From positions 1-16,179 of the forward strand of contig DASXAQ010000025.1 in assembly GCA_036406615.1 (NCBI GenBank): DNA of 16,179 nt, given 5' to 3'. Position 1 is the stretch's first letter. Every line of letters starts with the position of its first letter. Source of the DNA: DASXAQ01 sp036406615. Its GTDB lineage: Bacteria; Actinomycetota; UBA4738. Shown piece after piece: positions 13,984 to 16,179 of the stretch. Made by a program: the position numbers and the translations under genes. The notes under the pieces were generated by a model, which had not been told where the DNA came from, did not search any database, and worked only from the letters and a program-made list of their open reading frames with translations.

Positions 13984-14976
13984 CTACCGGTCGATCTCAA
14001 CGACGGCCGCGCCGCGGAACGCGCCCGCCCGCAGGTCGTCGACCGCGTCGTTCAGCCGGTCCAGCGTGTACGTGGCGACGGTGGTGCGCACCGGGATCAC
14101 CGGCGCCAGCGCCAGGAACTCGCGACCGTCGCGACGGGTGAGGTTCGCGACCGAGCGAACCGACCGCTCGCCCCACAGCAGGTCGTAGGGAAACGACGGG
14201 ATGTCGCTCATGTGGATGCCACCGCACACGACCACGCCACCCTTTGCGACCGCCCGCAGCGCCGCCGGCACGAGCTCGCCGGCGGGCGCGAACACGATGG
14301 CCGCATCCAGCTCGTCCGGCGCGGGATCCCCTGACCCGCCCGCCCACTCCGCGCCAAGCTCCATCGCGAAGGCCTGAGCGGCCGTGTCGCCGGTGCGCGT
14401 GAACGCGAACACCCGGCGGCCCTCGTGCCGGGCGACCTGCGTCACGATGTGCGCGGCGGCGCCGAACCCGTACAGGCCGAGCCGCTCCGCTTCGCCCGTC
14501 ATCCGCAGCGACCGGTACCCGATGAGCCCGGCGCACAGGAGCGGCGCGGCCTGCGCGTCGGGATAGCCCGTCGGGATGGGAAAGCAGAAGCGAGCGTCGG
14601 CAACGGCGAACTCCGCGAAGCCGCCGTCGAGCTGGTAGCCGGTGAACCTCGCCCGGTCGCAGAGGTTCTCGCGGTCGCTTCGACAGAACCGGCAGTCCCC
14701 GCAGGTCCAGCCGAGCCAGGGCACGCCGACGCGATCTCCTTCGGCAATTCCCCCGTCGTCGTTCGCGCCGGCCGCCTCGACGGTGCCCACGATCTGGTGC
14801 CCGAGCACCAGCGGCAGCTTCGGATCGGGAAGGTCGCCGTCCAGGACGTGCAGATCGGTCCGGCACAGCCCGCAGGCGAGGACGCGGATGCGCGCCTGGC
14901 CCGGTCCGGGCGTCGGCTCGGGCAGCTCGAGGAGCCGTGGTCTCTCGCCCCTCGCCGGCAGGACCATCGCGCGCAC
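13984..14976 (-). CDS. Zinc-dependent alcohol dehydrogenase (AdhA/CAD2-like)
   Basis: A 330-residue medium-chain dehydrogenase that would interconvert an alcohol and an aldehyde with a nicotinamide cofactor. Catalytic zinc ligands are Cys38 (GLCRTDLH), His60 and Cys148 (LLCAG). The structural zinc site is Cys92, Cys95, Cys98 and Cys106. The cofactor loop is GLYGFG at 167-172. The whole sequence follows the single-domain propanol-preferring/cinnamyl-like subgroup, including VPWLGWTCG, RFTGYQLDGGFAE, GIHMSDIP and SVANLTRRDG. The residue after the zinc histidine is Gln61, where most family members have Glu. GTG 14976 is preferred over ATG 14967 because TACAGT ends six bases upstream. It lies between genes that are closer together in many actinobacteria, so it may be an insertion. 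The substrate cannot be named. Confidence 0.93.
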   Translation of the reverse strand: MRAMVLPARGERPRLLELPEPTPGPGQARIRVLACGLCRTDLHVLDGDLPDPKLPLVLGHQIVGTVEAAGANDDGGIAEGDRVGVPWLGWTCGDCRFCRSDRENLCDRARFTGYQLDGGFAEFAVADARFCFPIPTGYPDAQAAPLLCAGLIGYRSLRMTGEAERLGLYGFGAAAHIVTQVARHEGRRVFAFTRTGDTAAQAFAMELGAEWAGGSGDPAPDELDAAIVFAPAGELVPAALRAVAKGGVVVCGGIHMSDIPSFPYDLLWGERSVRSVANLTRRDGREFLALAPVIPVRTTVATYTLDRLNDAVDDLRAGAFRGAAVVEIDR

Positions 14977-14982
14977 GCCCCG

Positions 14983-14988
14983 ACTGTA
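14983..14988 (-). promoter_or_regulatory. -10 hexamer (TACAGT) of the alcohol dehydrogenase gene, leaderless layout
   Basis: TACAGT (4 of 6) is followed by six bases and then GTG on the minus strand, leaving no room for a Shine-Dalgarno sequence. No convincing -35 box was seen. Confidence 0.45.
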
Positions 14989-15037
14989 CCGGCGCGGACG
15001 CGAGCTTCGTTCGGCGATGGCGGTGTGACGGATCTCA

Positions 15038-15066
15038 TTGCGCGCCGCCGGCGGGGGCGGTAGCGT
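15038..15066 (+). promoter_or_regulatory. Candidate promoter of the SAF-domain gene
   Basis: TTGCGC and TAGCGT are 17 bases apart. Each matches its consensus at only three positions, so the call is weak. A leader of about 75 bases would follow, containing the C-rich repeats and the GAGGAGG ribosome site (15139-15145). Confidence 0.25.
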
Positions 15067-15068
15067 CG

Positions 15069-15103
15069 CCCGATCCCCCGCCCGTTCCCCCGGATCCTCC
15101 CCC
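15069..15103 (-). repeat. G-quadruplex-type motif with 12-bp periodicity
   Basis: On the minus strand three GGGGG runs and one GGG are separated by loops of 7, 7 and 3 bases, meeting the usual G3+N1-7 pattern. On the plus strand CCCCCG recurs at 15075, 15087 and 15099, exactly 12 bp apart. It lies in the 173-bp divergent region between the dehydrogenase and SAF genes. Confidence 0.6.
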
Positions 15104-15149
15104 GGAACGACGAAACGTGGTCGCTCGAGGTTCGTCCCGAGGAGGTGCG

Positions 15150-15959
15150 GTGCGCACACGAGGACTGGCGCCGGCGCGAATGTATGGAGCCGCGTCGCTC
15201 CTGCTCGCGATCGCGGCGGGCGCGGCGCTGCACGCGTGGGCGACCGGAGCCGCCGCGGCATCGGCCGCGGGCGGACCGCCGACCCCCGTGGTCGTGGCCG
15301 GCAGCGACGTGCCGCGCGGCGCGACGCTTCGAACGGATCAGCTACGGATCGCGCGGATCCCGGCGAGCTTCGTGCCTCCGGGCGCATATGCACAGGTTTC
15401 GCAGGCCGCCGGCCGGGTGGCCCTGGCGGGCCTCTCCGCTGGAGAGGTCGTGACGCGAACCCGGCTGGCTCGCGTACGGGCGGGCCCGGTGGCGTCACTC
15501 ACGCCCCAGGGACTCCGGGCCTTTGCCGTACCCACGTCGTTGCCGCCCGGTGCCGTCGCGGCCGGCGACCACGTGGACGTGGTGGCGACCTTCGGGCCCG
15601 GCTCCGGACAACCCCACAGCGAGTCGGTCGTCTCGGCGGCCGAGGTGCTGCTGGTCCTCGGTCCGCCCGGGACCGGGTCAGGTTCAAACGGCACCGGACC
15701 GGGCGGCGCGGCGCTCGACGCCGCGGCCTCGGGGGCAGGAACGTCCCTGACGCTGGTGCTGCTCGTGTCGCCGGATGAAGAGGAGCGGCTCGCGTTCGCA
15801 ACAGCCTTCGCCGACCTCGCCGTCGCGGTGGCGCCGGCCGGCGAGCCGGACGCGGAGCCGGGCGGTGCCTTCGGTCAGGACGGCGTGTCGAACCAGCCCG
15901 ACCCGACCGCCACGACGCCGCCGCCCACCGACACGCGCATGGAGTCGCCGTCCGGATAG
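15150..15959 (+). CDS. SAF-domain protein, CpaB-like (Flp pilus assembly type)
   Basis: A 269-residue protein with one N-terminal membrane anchor (about residues 11-30) and the rest outside the membrane. Residues about 46-108 form the SAF domain (VVVAGSDVPRGATLRTDQL, then LAGLSAGEVVTRTRL). A CpaB/RcpC-like segment follows (LRAFAVPTSLPPGAVAAGDHVDVVATF). CpaB proteins belong to Flp/tad pilus assembly, but solitary SAF genes next to the fmdB-cyclo-ligase block are frequent in actinobacteria and have no proven function. No other pilus gene is seen here. The GTG start has GAGGAGG four bases upstream. The last about 28 codons, rich in Pro and Thr, overlap the opposite-strand PhzF-type gene. Confidence 0.8.
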   Translation: MRTRGLAPARMYGAASLLLAIAAGAALHAWATGAAAASAAGGPPTPVVVAGSDVPRGATLRTDQLRIARIPASFVPPGAYAQVSQAAGRVALAGLSAGEVVTRTRLARVRAGPVASLTPQGLRAFAVPTSLPPGAVAAGDHVDVVATFGPGSGQPHSESVVSAAEVLLVLGPPGTGSGSNGTGPGGAALDAAASGAGTSLTLVLLVSPDEEERLAFATAFADLAVAVAPAGEPDAEPGGAFGQDGVSNQPDPTATTPPPTDTRMESPSG

Positions 15960-16179
15960 GCGCTCACGTGAAGCTCGCTCGGCCGGCGGATCTCGCGCCC
16001 CTGGCTCACCACGATGCTGCCCGGCATGCCGGCCAGTTCTCGCGATGCCAGGAAGGCGCCGAGCGGACCGGCCGCCGATCCGGTGGCTGCGTCCTCGATC
16101 ACGCCGACCGCGGGCGCGAACAGGCGAGCGCGGACGCCGCGGCCATCGACGGCGAACAGATACAGGCCACCCACGCCTG
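15875..16179 (-). CDS. PhzF family protein, C-terminal part (gene runs off the window)
   Basis: About 100 C-terminal residues of a PhzF-type protein; the start lies beyond the right edge, and the frame is open to the last base. Members are isomerases or epimerase-like enzymes with a diaminopimelate-epimerase fold; PhzF itself acts in phenazine synthesis, but most homologues have unknown substrates. The recognisable signature is RLFAPAVGVIEDAATGSAAGPLGAFL, where EDxATGSAAGPL is the family's second-domain loop. The tail has the usual VSVGGGVVAVGSG strands. The catalytic glutamate is in the missing N-terminal half. Its 3' end overlaps the convergent SAF gene by 85 bases. Confidence 0.88.
   Translation of the reverse strand, partial: GVGGLYLFAVDGRGVRARLFAPAVGVIEDAATGSAAGPLGAFLASRELAGMPGSIVVSQGREIRRPSELHVSAYPDGDSMRVSVGGGVVAVGSGWFDTPS

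Overview
The window is very GC-rich bacterial DNA (roughly 70 % by eye, not counted) and is most likely from an actinomycetote, probably a deep or little-studied lineage. Three things point there. First, a galU-glp(moeA) block diverges from a 5-formyltetrahydrofolate cyclo-ligase plus a serine-rich FmdB/Ruc zinc-ribbon gene, as in Mycobacterium (Rv0993-Rv0994 against Rv0992c-Rv0991c). Second, there is a small membrane protein that fits GlpR, the partner of the actinobacterial gephyrin-like protein Glp. Third, several genes have a -10 hexamer only 5-10 bases before the start codon, the layout of leaderless mRNAs common in Actinobacteria.

Layout: (1) 1-4100: a DUF2252 kinase-like protein (-), diverging from a kelch-propeller lipoprotein (+), then a class III adenylyl cyclase with a MerR-like N-terminus (+). 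(2) 4101-6030: a secreted M14 zinc carboxypeptidase (-) and tRNA-Ala(CGC) (-). (3) 6072-10251: a minus-strand cluster in transcription order galU, glp/moeA, moaC, then (behind its own promoter) glpR and a translin-family gene. galU supplies UDP-glucose. glp and moaC belong to molybdenum-cofactor synthesis. In Corynebacterium, Glp together with GlpR is tied to FtsZ and the divisome. (4) 10291-11949: an exported sulfatase with an IPT/TIG domain. (5) 12090-13970: 5-FTHF cyclo-ligase, Ruc-like zinc ribbon and MTA phosphorylase (+). (6) 13984-16179: a zinc alcohol dehydrogenase (-), a CpaB-like SAF protein (+), and the 3' end of a PhzF-family gene (-) running off the window.

The most unusual material is the glpR-translin unit. 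A homologue of eukaryotic/archaeal translin sits in a bacterial divisome/molybdopterin neighbourhood, directly upstream of a tRNA gene. It lies behind a promoter with two near-identical 14-base direct repeats exactly 32 bp apart. No transposon, phage, plasmid origin or CRISPR array was seen, and no gene-free stretch exceeds about 185 bases.
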